Source: a virus. Taken from it: a stretch of DNA of 47,712 nt. A model generated the notes under the pieces. It did not search any database and was not told the origin of the DNA. It saw only the letters and a program-made list of their open reading frames with translations. Within the stretch, counting starts at the first letter, position 1. Each line of letters begins with the position of its first letter. The position numbers and the translations under genes are program-made. The DNA lies in the IMG/VR virus record IMGVR_UViG_3300042866_002779, positions 1 through 47,712 of that record; one strand, written 5' to 3'. Shown here in pieces: positions 15,701 through 24,046 of the stretch.

Positions 15701-18700
15701 AGGGCCGGTAGGGAGTTTAATGGCAAGGTAGATGAATTACTCAAACCAAAACCTAAGAAAATAAAGAAATTTAAATCGCAAAAAGAAGCTATAGACAATG
15801 CGAAACGAGAGAAAGCGCGCCTGCGTCGAAAGATAACCAAAGAACAAGCTGCTGCAATCCGAGAGATGGATGATTTCGTAGCCCCAGAAATAGCGCAGAT
15901 GTTAACTCCGGAAAAGCAAACTGTTGTAGGTAGGGCGATGAATGCAAGAAATGCTCGTCTCAACCGTCTTGGCCTTGCCGTAGACCCGAGGCGCAAGGAC
16001 GAGGGTTCGCTGTCTGAACAGGTGCGCAACATACTCATCCCAACAATGGAAGCAATTGATTCGTCGTCGATAGATTCGCCATTTGAATTTGAGGTTGTAT
16101 CCGACTTCCCAGCAGTAGAAGTAAAGGGGAAAAAGGTTGGGGATGAAATAAATGTAGATAATTTCATTTCTGGACGTGTACTCACATCTCGCTCTAAACC
16201 GACATCATCACCTCGAGGGACAGATAAGGAAACGGGCCGCGTAAAGAGGAAAATAATCATTAGTGTTGCAGAAGGAAATCGCGGAGTCTTTCCAAATGCC
16301 GAAAAAGATGATGAGCAAAAGTTCGTCGCACCTCCAGGGAAACTGAGAATCATTAGTCGCGACAAAGATGGAACGATAAGAGCTGAAATTGTAAGACAGA
16401 AAGACACCGTTGATGTACTTGATGCCCTTGTTGACGGAATCAGCTCTGGAACCGATGACGCCATATGGCGACAGGGAAACTCTAAGAAAATTAGAGAAGT
16501 TGCCGATAAAGAAATAATAAGAAGAAGCAAACTCGGCATATCGAGGCCAGACTCAACAGAAAGAGAATCTGCAGATATAGACGAGACAAGCGCTGAGATA
16601 ATTGATTCAGTTGCAGATTTTGGGTCAACCTTCGGCGAAGCCCCATCAAGACGACTTTCTTCTGGGTCTACACATTTTGGACCAACTCTCTCCAGAGAGG
16701 AAAGACGGTCTTCGCGGAGAAAGCAGCTTTCGTCTGATATGCGTGAGCTGCGCTCAATTCTCAATGGTAATGGTTCAAAAGAGTATGACGACATTGCATC
16801 AGACATGCTCGACTCAAATGTTGCAGAAGCTCTTCGAAGGTACTCAGATGAACAGATAGCACAGTTGATTGAAAATGCTGCATTTAAAATGCACAGTTCT
16901 TTCGACAGACGAGTTCGAGTGAGAATGCGTGACGAAGATATTAGTTCGTTGTCGGAAAATGGGGTTGTTCGTTCTGGCGGAGTTCGTCCTGGTGTTCCAT
17001 CCACCTCAAGAAGAACAGAACGACTTTCAAGAATGGCACCAAACGACAGGCGCGGACGTCTGTCTAGTGGACGTATCAGCTCGGTAGAGGAATTAGAAAG
17101 TAGGGCGAAACTGGAAGATGAGGTAGCCGCAAAAGCGGCAGACATTTTCGACAAAGTTGTTGCTGGTGGAAAAAACGTCGACGACATGAATACTGACGAG
17201 ATATCAAAGGTTTTTGGTAAATCACTGGTCCGCTCAACAAGGAAGGCAATTAGCGCAAAGCACAAAAATACATACATTGCCGAAGACGTACCGACAGCGT
17301 TGGCGCTTATGTCACTCGGCCATCACGTGATTGTAAAAGATGCAGACCTAACACTTACCGCTAGCGCTCAGGCAAAGCTAGAGAAGGCAGTGCAGAAAAG
17401 CGCCTTGACCCATATTGAGCAGAATAACGAAAGATGGTTGAACTTCAAGAAAGCATACGAAGCTGATGTGCTTTCAAATAATCCAAGCATCGATATCTCA
17501 TCAAAAGATTTTGTAAACAAAATGAAAAAAGACTATGTCGACAGCTACCAGGCTGACCTATGTGGGCTTTATGATGCAATGCAAAATCTGCTGTGTTCTG
17601 GCCATATCGGCATAGATAGAGAAAAGATGCCCCAGACAAACGGAAGAACAAAAGGCGCAAACACAATTGCCATACGGATGTTAAAAAATGGTAAAGCCGA
17701 TGGGAAATGGGAACCTGCATCTGGACTGTCTACTGAGGATAGTGAAAGATACGCATCCCTAAAAAAACGTCATCCAATGAAAAATAAACCATCATCGAAC
17801 CCAATGTCAGAGGATGAACTTAATTGGTTCTACTCGAACACGGATTGGAATAACACCGAGGTGAATCTTGAGGGTGAATTTATTCAATTCCTAAATGAAA
17901 CACTTACACCAGAAGACCCGTCTACTGGTCCATCCGTACGTAAAAAAACAGTCCCCGCAAACGAGTATGCTCCGTCGCAGCAGCAGCTTGTCGCATCAAA
18001 GGTGTCTGGCATGGCAGATGGAATAACCAAAAAAGCACTTGAAATCGCAGACCAACTAGAGCAAGAAGGTCTTGATAGAAAGTCCGATGAATTCAGACGG
18101 CGCTTCCTTGAAGAAATCAATAAGCAGTGGTTCAGTTCGCCGATACTCGCAACAATGGATAAATACATTTTGGATGGACATCACAGATGGGCAGGAATAA
18201 ACGTAGCGAATCTTGGCTTAGGTGATGAATTGCAGGTTCCACTAAATGTTAACGAAGTGCAAACCGACATCGTTGAGGGCCTTACACTTGGCAGAGCTTT
18301 TCAGGAAGTATATGGAATCAAGGAAGCAAGACTTGGTGCAGAAAATGCTTGGCAAAAGGGAGATATTGCTGAAATCAGCGACTCGGAAATTGCGAAAGTT
18401 GCAGAAGACCTAAAGACGAATATTTCAGACATGGCCGACGAGCTCTATGAGCGAGGTGACTTCATCAAGGTTGGTGCCGTCGGATACACAGCACGTCCGG
18501 ACTACAAAAAAGCAGTTACCACAAGACAGTCGTTGCGTTCCAATCGCAGAATAGTCCTACCAGACGATTCTGATGAAATCACAGGTAGGGCAGCTGCGCG
18601 AAGGACATGGTTCAGCTCTGGAAGAGACATGACAAGTGCCGCGAGCCGAGCTAGAAATGATAGAAATGCAAATGCAAGAGCAGTTAGCGCGCTAACAAAA

Positions 18701-20128
18701 GCCGGAGTAGAAAAATCCGAGCGCGGAGACATGGTCCAGGCGATTGCGGCAATGAGCGTCTTTGGAAACGGTGGGACATCAGAAGATATAGCAAAGGTGG
18801 CAAACCAAATTGCTGCTGCTGGAAATCAAGACCTGGCTCTTGTCGCTGTCAGGGAGCTCCAAAGAAGTGGAGCGATAGACAAAAACACAGCCATGCGCGC
18901 GATGGAAAAACTTGGCGATTACTCAGGGCCAAGAAAACCAGTGAGTAACAGAAAAAAACTACAAAACTCATTTGCCGATGGGTTTGGGGCATTTATGAAG
19001 AATGTTTCAGAAAAACGCAATAACAATCGTACGCGTGGGGTTCTGTCAAGGACGCGCAGGCAGGTCCTAACAGGGAAAATGTCAGACGGAGATACTGACG
19101 CCACTTCCTCGCAGAGAATCGGAATGTCCGCAATTAATTTTGCCAAAGACTATCAATCATCAATCGGTCTATCTTCTGATATTCCAAATGAATTGAGGCC
19201 AGTGAGTGGATATCTTGTTCACAATTCATATAAAAAGGCAAAACAAAATCAAGTATTGCAAAACAATTCAGGCAATATTGACATGGATGCAAATTTTGAA
19301 ATCATGGACGAAGATATTGTCGGTGATGGACTTACCGCATTCGGCGACATAGAAGTTGTACTTAAGCCAAATGTATCGAACAGAGTTGCATATGGTAAGG
19401 GTGATTCGTTAAGCACCGGCCACAGACCGGTTGCATTAAACTCAATGAACCGTGATGACATCGTTGATGCTTATATCGGTGGTAGCAGCCCAGGTTCGAG
19501 AAGCAGAAATCTAGTATCAACGCTAAATCTTCTCGGTGCTGGCATGTCAGATGATTTCTCTTCCGTAAATAGTGGAAGAGATAGAGATGGCAAATTCCCA
19601 ACTCCTGGCAGCTTGGGTCAAGGGGTGGACAGGGATATATTCGAAGCACAAATTCTTGGCGGTTTTGATAAGGATGAAGTTGAGAAAATCAACTACCCAT
19701 TCTCCCGACTATCTGAAAATTCTGGTAAAGAAGATATTTCTGACGTAGTCAATAATCGCTCGATTGCTGAGCGGCTTCGTTCGGCAGGATTCTCACAAGA
19801 AGAGATTGAGTATTTTTACTCAATTAACTCTGGAAGCAAAATGAATACGCAAAGCATGCAAAAATTAAGAAACTATAGAGCTGCAAAAAAAATACAAGAT
19901 GAATATAAAAAACTTGGTTTTGATAATGTAGGGATAGCTCACCCAGAAGGAATTAATCTTTTTGATGCCAGGAGCTATAGTGCAGCAGCAAAGCGCTCCG
20001 ACGACATAGAGACAGTCCTTAGGGAAAAAATAATGCGCGAGATTGCAGAAAACGCCAAAAAGCTTCTTGAAGAGATGAGAAAAGAGAAAAGTCCTAGCCT
20101 TGTGACTAGAAGCGGAGCAATGCTATGA
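12752..20128 (+). CDS. Polyprotein 2: HExxH metallopeptidase-like and ParB-like domains
   Basis: This 2458-residue protein starts 17 bases after the acidic protein, with AAGG 9 bases before the ATG. Motifs related to LSSG are at residues 206 (PLSSR), 1302 and 1437 (RLSSG), 1326 (QLSSD) and 1954 (WFSSG). After the first comes a Cys motif, RCPPGT...FTD...NCFG (about 234-256), resembling one in the protein at 21255. HEFSH at 582-586 marks a zincin-like domain, followed by a long charged, probably coiled-coil region (about 760-1120). A ParB/sulfiredoxin-like signature, LDGHHRW, lies at 1807-1813. The last 500 residues are unrecognised. The gene overlaps the next by ATGA. It is probably a processed virion protein, by analogy with polyprotein 1; functions of most parts are unknown. 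Confidence 0.75.
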   Translation: MTGDFTDKERVVVSRRMLAPARTIGDVDKKALTFKASVIESAKQERLIADIAVKALGENRQTYEDTDNKKREFTGDTRPGVQSDEFGHRWETAAKWEPGKRFVLSPSYESKNGMDTMPNIGWIEPTTGNFKNLDEMLFELNRKPQIKLTKFKVNAKTDDVIQESAEEIDGFSITAGMSFDERRAKLRELTEKENGLEKKRLPGRPLSSRIPGGNLIARAAARFGVVRDELNKFRCPPGTPAANQFTDMFGTNCFGFSASRFSRFAARKAKEMQESGELGGFTNGVRTLLNFIKNNEWDSNVPWAPVRMARSPYYDEITGERLDSPDWRTVDVEPGQRLFRNGLINAQDAAIKFDESVSELYSELGVDRSDAARAVNADVFEAVEKLNELFVATGGRDGWDLNVSNVSGMGDMSRMRPDEVRRYITARLQKVANWKALTKPEQERLIEADIKRYYETERAYFETALHLYKTKPGTAKFFDRIEYNFFTNDEAGTAVHGSMRPGAGGIRGVMHVNLERIMTNQESMLPDMRADERLAVSAVGVVSDSEAKSAVADFLINSEYAARHMAGLIDGPRSFTKHIAFHEFSHGIQSQAFIQKILRKAIDNGGKIEIPQYKQDKRTGAMTFVGNRIVTVDFDEERGGLLTNLTSGDVMDLMMDSNDGLDLKNMSDALKRSEVAAFLAGKYPTEYTEGSEIWGLEVGAELHALREQGLIFGDDVDAALEWMDDVERSRLSAERADIDAEERAILESTTFRPTSSSSADRLSDEEIDEMSGDIEKRTIEERREKLKEFKKFYSELDEEEMFQQAALVDAQRRDIRAQLDNFTNELNGLSELPEDATEESITERIEKVADLSKKIEEGQKILDYYEKMYSDSRSEWRKKFGVGAKGEASRFDRVVEKTRRDAGMVDDEEIKAFAKAKRIDDITSSAKTKSENQLIRRAADIDVLVKDRLEDDPEVQELMEERSILRSEYISRIAESGDSRATARAGREFNGKVDELLKPKPKKIKKFKSQKEAIDNAKREKARLRRKITKEQAAAIREMDDFVAPEIAQMLTPEKQTVVGRAMNARNARLNRLGLAVDPRRKDEGSLSEQVRNILIPTMEAIDSSSIDSPFEFEVVSDFPAVEVKGKKVGDEINVDNFISGRVLTSRSKPTSSPRGTDKETGRVKRKIIISVAEGNRGVFPNAEKDDEQKFVAPPGKLRIISRDKDGTIRAEIVRQKDTVDVLDALVDGISSGTDDAIWRQGNSKKIREVADKEIIRRSKLGISRPDSTERESADIDETSAEIIDSVADFGSTFGEAPSRRLSSGSTHFGPTLSREERRSSRRKQLSSDMRELRSILNGNGSKEYDDIASDMLDSNVAEALRRYSDEQIAQLIENAAFKMHSSFDRRVRVRMRDEDISSLSENGVVRSGGVRPGVPSTSRRTERLSRMAPNDRRGRLSSGRISSVEELESRAKLEDEVAAKAADIFDKVVAGGKNVDDMNTDEISKVFGKSLVRSTRKAISAKHKNTYIAEDVPTALALMSLGHHVIVKDADLTLTASAQAKLEKAVQKSALTHIEQNNERWLNFKKAYEADVLSNNPSIDISSKDFVNKMKKDYVDSYQADLCGLYDAMQNLLCSGHIGIDREKMPQTNGRTKGANTIAIRMLKNGKADGKWEPASGLSTEDSERYASLKKRHPMKNKPSSNPMSEDELNWFYSNTDWNNTEVNLEGEFIQFLNETLTPEDPSTGPSVRKKTVPANEYAPSQQQLVASKVSGMADGITKKALEIADQLEQEGLDRKSDEFRRRFLEEINKQWFSSPILATMDKYILDGHHRWAGINVANLGLGDELQVPLNVNEVQTDIVEGLTLGRAFQEVYGIKEARLGAENAWQKGDIAEISDSEIAKVAEDLKTNISDMADELYERGDFIKVGAVGYTARPDYKKAVTTRQSLRSNRRIVLPDDSDEITGRAAARRTWFSSGRDMTSAASRARNDRNANARAVSALTKAGVEKSERGDMVQAIAAMSVFGNGGTSEDIAKVANQIAAAGNQDLALVAVRELQRSGAIDKNTAMRAMEKLGDYSGPRKPVSNRKKLQNSFADGFGAFMKNVSEKRNNNRTRGVLSRTRRQVLTGKMSDGDTDATSSQRIGMSAINFAKDYQSSIGLSSDIPNELRPVSGYLVHNSYKKAKQNQVLQNNSGNIDMDANFEIMDEDIVGDGLTAFGDIEVVLKPNVSNRVAYGKGDSLSTGHRPVALNSMNRDDIVDAYIGGSSPGSRSRNLVSTLNLLGAGMSDDFSSVNSGRDRDGKFPTPGSLGQGVDRDIFEAQILGGFDKDEVEKINYPFSRLSENSGKEDISDVVNNRSIAERLRSAGFSQEEIEYFYSINSGSKMNTQSMQKLRNYRAAKKIQDEYKKLGFDNVGIAHPEGINLFDARSYSAAAKRSDDIETVLREKIMREIAENAKKLLEEMRKEKSPSLVTRSGAML
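14230..14900 (+). other. Domain: zincin-like metallopeptidase (polyprotein 2)
   Basis: AFHEFSHGIQ places His582, Glu583 and His586 in a helix, the HExxH zinc site. A later GLEVGAELHALREQG helix could provide the third ligand. Flanking sequence is not recognised, so the substrate is unknown; DNA-end or peptide binding by inactive relatives is also possible. Confidence 0.6.
17072..18610 (+). other. Segment: ParB-like nuclease-type domain (polyprotein 2)
   Basis: This segment lies between RLSSG (1437) and WFSSG (1954). It has a conserved-looking N-terminal part with a Cys-containing stretch (LCGLYDAMQNLLCSGHIGIDR) and a C-terminal ParB/Srx-like core with ILDGHHRWAG around residue 1808. ParB-superfamily proteins bind DNA or CTP or act as nucleases; which activity applies here cannot be told. 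Confidence 0.55.
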
Positions 20129-20637
20129 AAGCTGTATTGGCTGGTTCAATAGGCCAAGACCGTATTTATTACATAATCGACGCGAATAAAAATTCCAAAG
20201 ATGGTGCAGTTGTTCGTCCGGACGGAAGTGCCGTATTCGTGTACTTTTTCTCTTTTGCAGCAAAAGCAATCGGCGTCAGAAAGAACCGCTCGTCAAGATT
20301 TTTACGATTTCTTTGGGATTCACCACAAAATCCAACCAAGGGTTCATGGTACGACACATTTATTTTAAAAACTAAGCCAATAGATAAAAAAATGCTTGAC
20401 GGTCTAAATGTTGTTTCAAAATTGGGTAAAAAACAAAAATCGCTTAAACAAAAATCTGACCGCATTCAGGAGTTTTTAAACACAAAGACTGATGTTGTTC
20501 AAGTTCAAACTAGTTGCTGCGGAGGAATGGTAAAGTCTGAGAGGGATATTTATTCATTTAAATCGCTGCAACAGCGCGACGACGCCTGGAACGCAATGAA
20601 TATTTTGCGCCAATTGGAGGATAACAACGATGTCTAA
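20125..20637 (+). CDS. Unrecognised protein, 170 residues
   Basis: I do not recognise this protein. It overlaps the end of polyprotein 2 by ATGA and the next gene by 8 bases, so it belongs to the head operon and is probably translated by coupling. It is basic, with a Lys-rich stretch (about 90-115) and a TSCCGG motif near residue 130. A hydrophobic stretch (SAVFVYFFSFAAKAIGV) near residue 30-46 is too charged at its edges to call a membrane segment. A head-completion or structural role is possible only by position. Confidence 0.6.
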   Translation: MKAVLAGSIGQDRIYYIIDANKNSKDGAVVRPDGSAVFVYFFSFAAKAIGVRKNRSSRFLRFLWDSPQNPTKGSWYDTFILKTKPIDKKMLDGLNVVSKLGKKQKSLKQKSDRIQEFLNTKTDVVQVQTSCCGGMVKSERDIYSFKSLQQRDDAWNAMNILRQLEDNNDV

Positions 20638-21274
20638 CGAAGACGAAATAAAAGCCGACCCACTAGGAGGGCTACTCCCTCAGGAGATTGTCACCGGCGA
20701 TATTCTTCGTGGATATGGGCCGCGTCGAGGAAACCTGGAGCGCCTACTTCGCTACTGGCGTCCAATCATGAAAAAACCAGGCGGGTTCAGGAGATGCAGA
20801 GTGATTTTAGCGAATCACCCAGAACTGTATCCGCTGAACAATATTTGCGCATGGCTTCATCATGAAACAACTGGTTTATGGCCAAATGAAGGATGCCACC
20901 ATCCAGGAATGAAGAACTGCAAAAAGAAGATTCGCAAGCTGACCAACTGGACTGATGCACAATTTGCCAGAAGGCTGGCAAGCAATGCAAAGCCAGCAAA
21001 TCTTGTTAGAGGGGCAAAAAAAGACGCAATTTTTGACGACGTGTTTTTTCACGACTTTGTTCAACAGGAATCAAAAGGAATTGAAGTTGTAACTGAAGAT
21101 GACTACAAGCATGCGTTTCTTGTTTTGCGCGACTTCTGTGAAATGGAGCCAAAGTTTATGGACTTTTTGAGAGAAGATAAAAACTGGGAGATTGAAGGCG
21201 AGGACGAAACAGGCAGCACAGTGTCGAAGAGTGTTGTAAAAAAGAAATCACTCGATGAGGAGTGCTGTGGTTAA
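20630..21274 (+). CDS. Conserved-looking phage protein with Cys/His cluster, 214 residues
   Basis: The function is unknown. Visible features are a strongly basic start (ILRGYGPRRGNLERLLRYW), then an ordered Cys/His set: FRRCRVIL, NNICAWLHHETTGLWPNEGCHH and MKNCKKK. This could bind a metal. The C-terminal third is acidic, then ends KKKSLDEECCG. It overlaps both neighbours and sits in the head operon between polyprotein 2 and the capsid gene. The compact GYGPRRGNLERLLRYWRP block looks like a family signature, but I cannot name the family with certainty. Confidence 0.65.
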   Translation: MSNEDEIKADPLGGLLPQEIVTGDILRGYGPRRGNLERLLRYWRPIMKKPGGFRRCRVILANHPELYPLNNICAWLHHETTGLWPNEGCHHPGMKNCKKKIRKLTNWTDAQFARRLASNAKPANLVRGAKKDAIFDDVFFHDFVQQESKGIEVVTEDDYKHAFLVLRDFCEMEPKFMDFLREDKNWEIEGEDETGSTVSKSVVKKKSLDEECCG

Positions 21275-23306
21275 TAGCGATACAGAATACTGCTGTCCGG
21301 AGTCAACTTCTCGTATCGTAACGAGAGTTATTCTTTCTGATTTGGACACTAAGTCAAAGTTTGACTTTATTCGCGGGCGTGGAGCAATCAGTCAAAAGAT
21401 TGTTGAGTATAAGGCCCTGTCGCGTCTTAATGGCAATACCAGGAGAAAGCATAAAATTGATTCAAATGGAATCATGAGCACTAAGGCAAACTTTGGCCGC
21501 CAACTCGGAAGCACATTGCTCAGCACCTTTCTGCCAGGAGATACAGGACCAATTCGTTCCCCTATTCGTTCTGCAACATACAGAACAATAACTCCTGGAT
21601 TTGGTGGGAGCAGGGGTGGCTCAAGGCCGGGTCAGAATCGTGGTTACAGGTGTCCGGAAGGGTACCAGTACGGCGGGCGATTCACTGACAACAGACTTTC
21701 TACGTGCGGTGCAAAACTTTTTGATATTCCTTCCGCTCTTGGAGCAACAATTAGAGCAATACGAGGAGCTGGCACATCAGGACTTCCATCCACTGTTCAG
21801 GGTCGCACTGTTACTGGCGGACCAATCGACAGCTCTCTTATTGCAAGCAGGAAACCACAAATTACCCGCGTTGGAAACGAAAACAGAAGAGCGTCATCAG
21901 ACAAGGTGAAAGCGCTCATAAAAGAAATCGGTCAATTCAACCTGTCGTCTAACACTAAAGCCAGGAGAATGGTTAGGCGTGATGGATTCGTTCTGGAACC
22001 AGTAGTTCCAACGAAGGTGCTGAGAGCTATCCCGGATAACAGGGACATGGAAGGCGCCTACTACCTTATGTCGACTCTTTCTTCATCCGACCTCGGCGGA
22101 GAAGAGCTTGGACTTCTTTCCAATACTGGAATTAAAAGTTTGATTTATGTTCTACCTGGTGGTTCAACAATAAGCTTGTCTAAGGCCAGAAATCTCTCTG
22201 TTGGCGAGAGAAGAAAACTTGGAAGAGTAGTCAATTCAGCACAAAAAATAAATAACAGCAAAGACCCAGGAGCAAGGCTAAGAAATGTTGCCGACGAAAT
22301 AGGCGATGGTATTCAGTATTCCGAATCGTTTGATGGAATCAAAAATCCTAATGAAATAATTGATGGGACAACAGCCTGGGCAAAGAAGCTATTTGGTAAG
22401 CGAAAACTACAGAAATTGCCAAAAGAAGAACAGGGCACCTCGCGAACTACGGTTTCACTTTCCGGGAGAGGAAAGCTAATAAACAATCTTGATGATGCAA
22501 TAAGTTTCATTGCAGACGGAGGTAGTTTTTCACGAATTACACCTATCGTTCTCGCAAAACTTCTAGCAAATCAACAATTAGTCCGCAAGGAGAAAATATC
22601 AAATTCAATATCAGCGGTTGAGTCTGGGGCTCAAAAGTATTTCGTTTACGAAAAGCCAAAAAACTATCAGCACCTAGCGGAGAGATTTGCGTCAGACCTC
22701 CAGCAGCATCTGGGCATGGAGTCTCCGGATGTGATATTTGTTGGAAAACCAAACGATAAAAGAAAGTATCTGAGACAGGACGTGGAGTCTGCTGTGCCTG
22801 GTGGCGTATTCAACCCGAATCAAAAATTTGAAAACCTTGATATTGCGGATGTTGCAAGAATGCTTGTAAGCGACTTCTTGACAGACCAGCGCTCAAGACC
22901 AGCATCCTCAATTTATCCAATAGATACAGCTGATGGAACCAGGGCGGTATTGGCAGATAACACCACATCAGGATTGATTGACCTCTCAAAAATAGAAATA
23001 ACAAAAAGAATGAAGATGCGTCTCAATGATTTTTATGGCGCACAACTCACTCCAGCATATTCTGACTATTATCAAAAGCTAAGAGCAGAGCAAAGAGTTC
23101 TTTTTATGAAACTTTTGTCACAAATGATTAATCGAGCAAGAAGTTTTAACTCAAAAAAATTTGCATCCGACATGAATGGGTATGGGATGTCTGATGGGGA
23201 AAAAATTCACTTAAACATTATTTCTAAACTGTTCAATTCAAGACTTGACGTACTACAAAATCAAAAACAAGTACTTCGAAGTCTCATTTCCGGAGGTAGC
23301 AAGTGA
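21255..23306 (+). CDS. Putative virion protein with RCPxG-FTD-Cys motif, 683 residues
   Basis: It starts inside the previous gene (20-base overlap); GTG codons at 21261 and 21267 are alternative starts. Residues about 75-130 are Gly/Arg-rich and lead into RCPEGYQYGGRFTDNRLSTCG (nt 21648-21710), which resembles the Cys motif of polyprotein 2. Next comes SALGATIRAIRGAG, possibly a membrane-active or packing helix. The rest is mixed alpha/beta without known motifs, although NGRGK-like and ADNTTSGLI segments are conserved in style. No perfect LSSG motif is present. It ends with GTGA overlap to the next gene. Its place in the head operon suggests a structural or ejected protein. Confidence 0.65.
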   Translation: MRSAVVNSDTEYCCPESTSRIVTRVILSDLDTKSKFDFIRGRGAISQKIVEYKALSRLNGNTRRKHKIDSNGIMSTKANFGRQLGSTLLSTFLPGDTGPIRSPIRSATYRTITPGFGGSRGGSRPGQNRGYRCPEGYQYGGRFTDNRLSTCGAKLFDIPSALGATIRAIRGAGTSGLPSTVQGRTVTGGPIDSSLIASRKPQITRVGNENRRASSDKVKALIKEIGQFNLSSNTKARRMVRRDGFVLEPVVPTKVLRAIPDNRDMEGAYYLMSTLSSSDLGGEELGLLSNTGIKSLIYVLPGGSTISLSKARNLSVGERRKLGRVVNSAQKINNSKDPGARLRNVADEIGDGIQYSESFDGIKNPNEIIDGTTAWAKKLFGKRKLQKLPKEEQGTSRTTVSLSGRGKLINNLDDAISFIADGGSFSRITPIVLAKLLANQQLVRKEKISNSISAVESGAQKYFVYEKPKNYQHLAERFASDLQQHLGMESPDVIFVGKPNDKRKYLRQDVESAVPGGVFNPNQKFENLDIADVARMLVSDFLTDQRSRPASSIYPIDTADGTRAVLADNTTSGLIDLSKIEITKRMKMRLNDFYGAQLTPAYSDYYQKLRAEQRVLFMKLLSQMINRARSFNSKKFASDMNGYGMSDGEKIHLNIISKLFNSRLDVLQNQKQVLRSLISGGSK

Positions 23307-24046
23307 AACGTATTTCCATAATAAAAGATGCCCTGCGCAATATGCCGCATGCCATAGCTATTGATGATGATTCAAAATTTATTGTTAAATCACTAACCGA
23401 ATTCGGAAATAGCCTAATAGATGGTGTTGTTTCGCGTGAGTCGTACGCAACAAAATCACTTCCTGCTGGATTTGTTGCAACTGATTTCAAGGAAATTAAC
23501 TCTTCGGTGCAGAGAATAGTTGATGGAATAAATTTTGATTCTCCAGAAGTAATCGTTCCGTCTACCCCAATCGTGACATCACAGAAGAAAATACTGAACG
23601 CTTCAAGATTTCCATCAGAGACAAAAACCAATGGATTTCGTTCCCCGTCTAGCAGGGGGATTGATAAATTCAAGAGCCCTATTGAAAAAATCAACATAGT
23701 TGACTTCAAGGCAAGGTTGTTCTCATCTTCGGCTAGGCGCTCAGAAGTATTTAGTTCTATAAAAAATAATCAAAAAATTGGATTTGATAAAAAATCTGGA
23801 CAACTAATTTCAAGAGAGGCTAATAGTCTTGCGTCTATTGCAATCAATCGGATAGTTGAAAGAATCGGACAAAAAGCAATAGTGAGAGCACACGTTGCCG
23901 AAAAAACGGCAAATCCAGAATCACCTTCACGGCGCGCAAATAGGCACGCTGAATTCCTTGTTGAATCAAAGCGCGAGCCAATAGTCCCAGAGGGAAATCA
24001 AAGACTTATCGCTGCATTGCAGTCAAAACTTGGCAGGAAGATATGA
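23303..24046 (+). CDS. Unrecognised head-operon protein, 247 residues
   Basis: The start is a GTG that overlaps the upstream stop (GTGA), and the end overlaps the next ATG (ATGA), so translation is coupled on both sides. It is Ser/Ile/Lys-rich with no Cys and no signal peptide. The C-terminal part (SPSRRANRHAEF and QRLIAALQSKLGRK) is helical and basic. No domain was recognised. By context it is a minor head component or assembly factor. Confidence 0.6.
   Translation: MKRISIIKDALRNMPHAIAIDDDSKFIVKSLTEFGNSLIDGVVSRESYATKSLPAGFVATDFKEINSSVQRIVDGINFDSPEVIVPSTPIVTSQKKILNASRFPSETKTNGFRSPSSRGIDKFKSPIEKINIVDFKARLFSSSARRSEVFSSIKNNQKIGFDKKSGQLISREANSLASIAINRIVERIGQKAIVRAHVAEKTANPESPSRRANRHAEFLVESKREPIVPEGNQRLIAALQSKLGRKI

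Noticed and set aside
15616-17277. A 553-codon open frame on the minus strand opposite polyprotein 2.
   Set aside because: It has Ser/Arg/Leu-rich low-complexity composition typical of an antisense shadow, and the plus strand encodes recognisable protein.
19166-19180. GLSSD in polyprotein 2 (about residues 2139-2143), and KMSSA in polyprotein 1.
   Set aside because: They lack Gly or the basic residue and do not fall at a domain border. They were not counted as cleavage sites.
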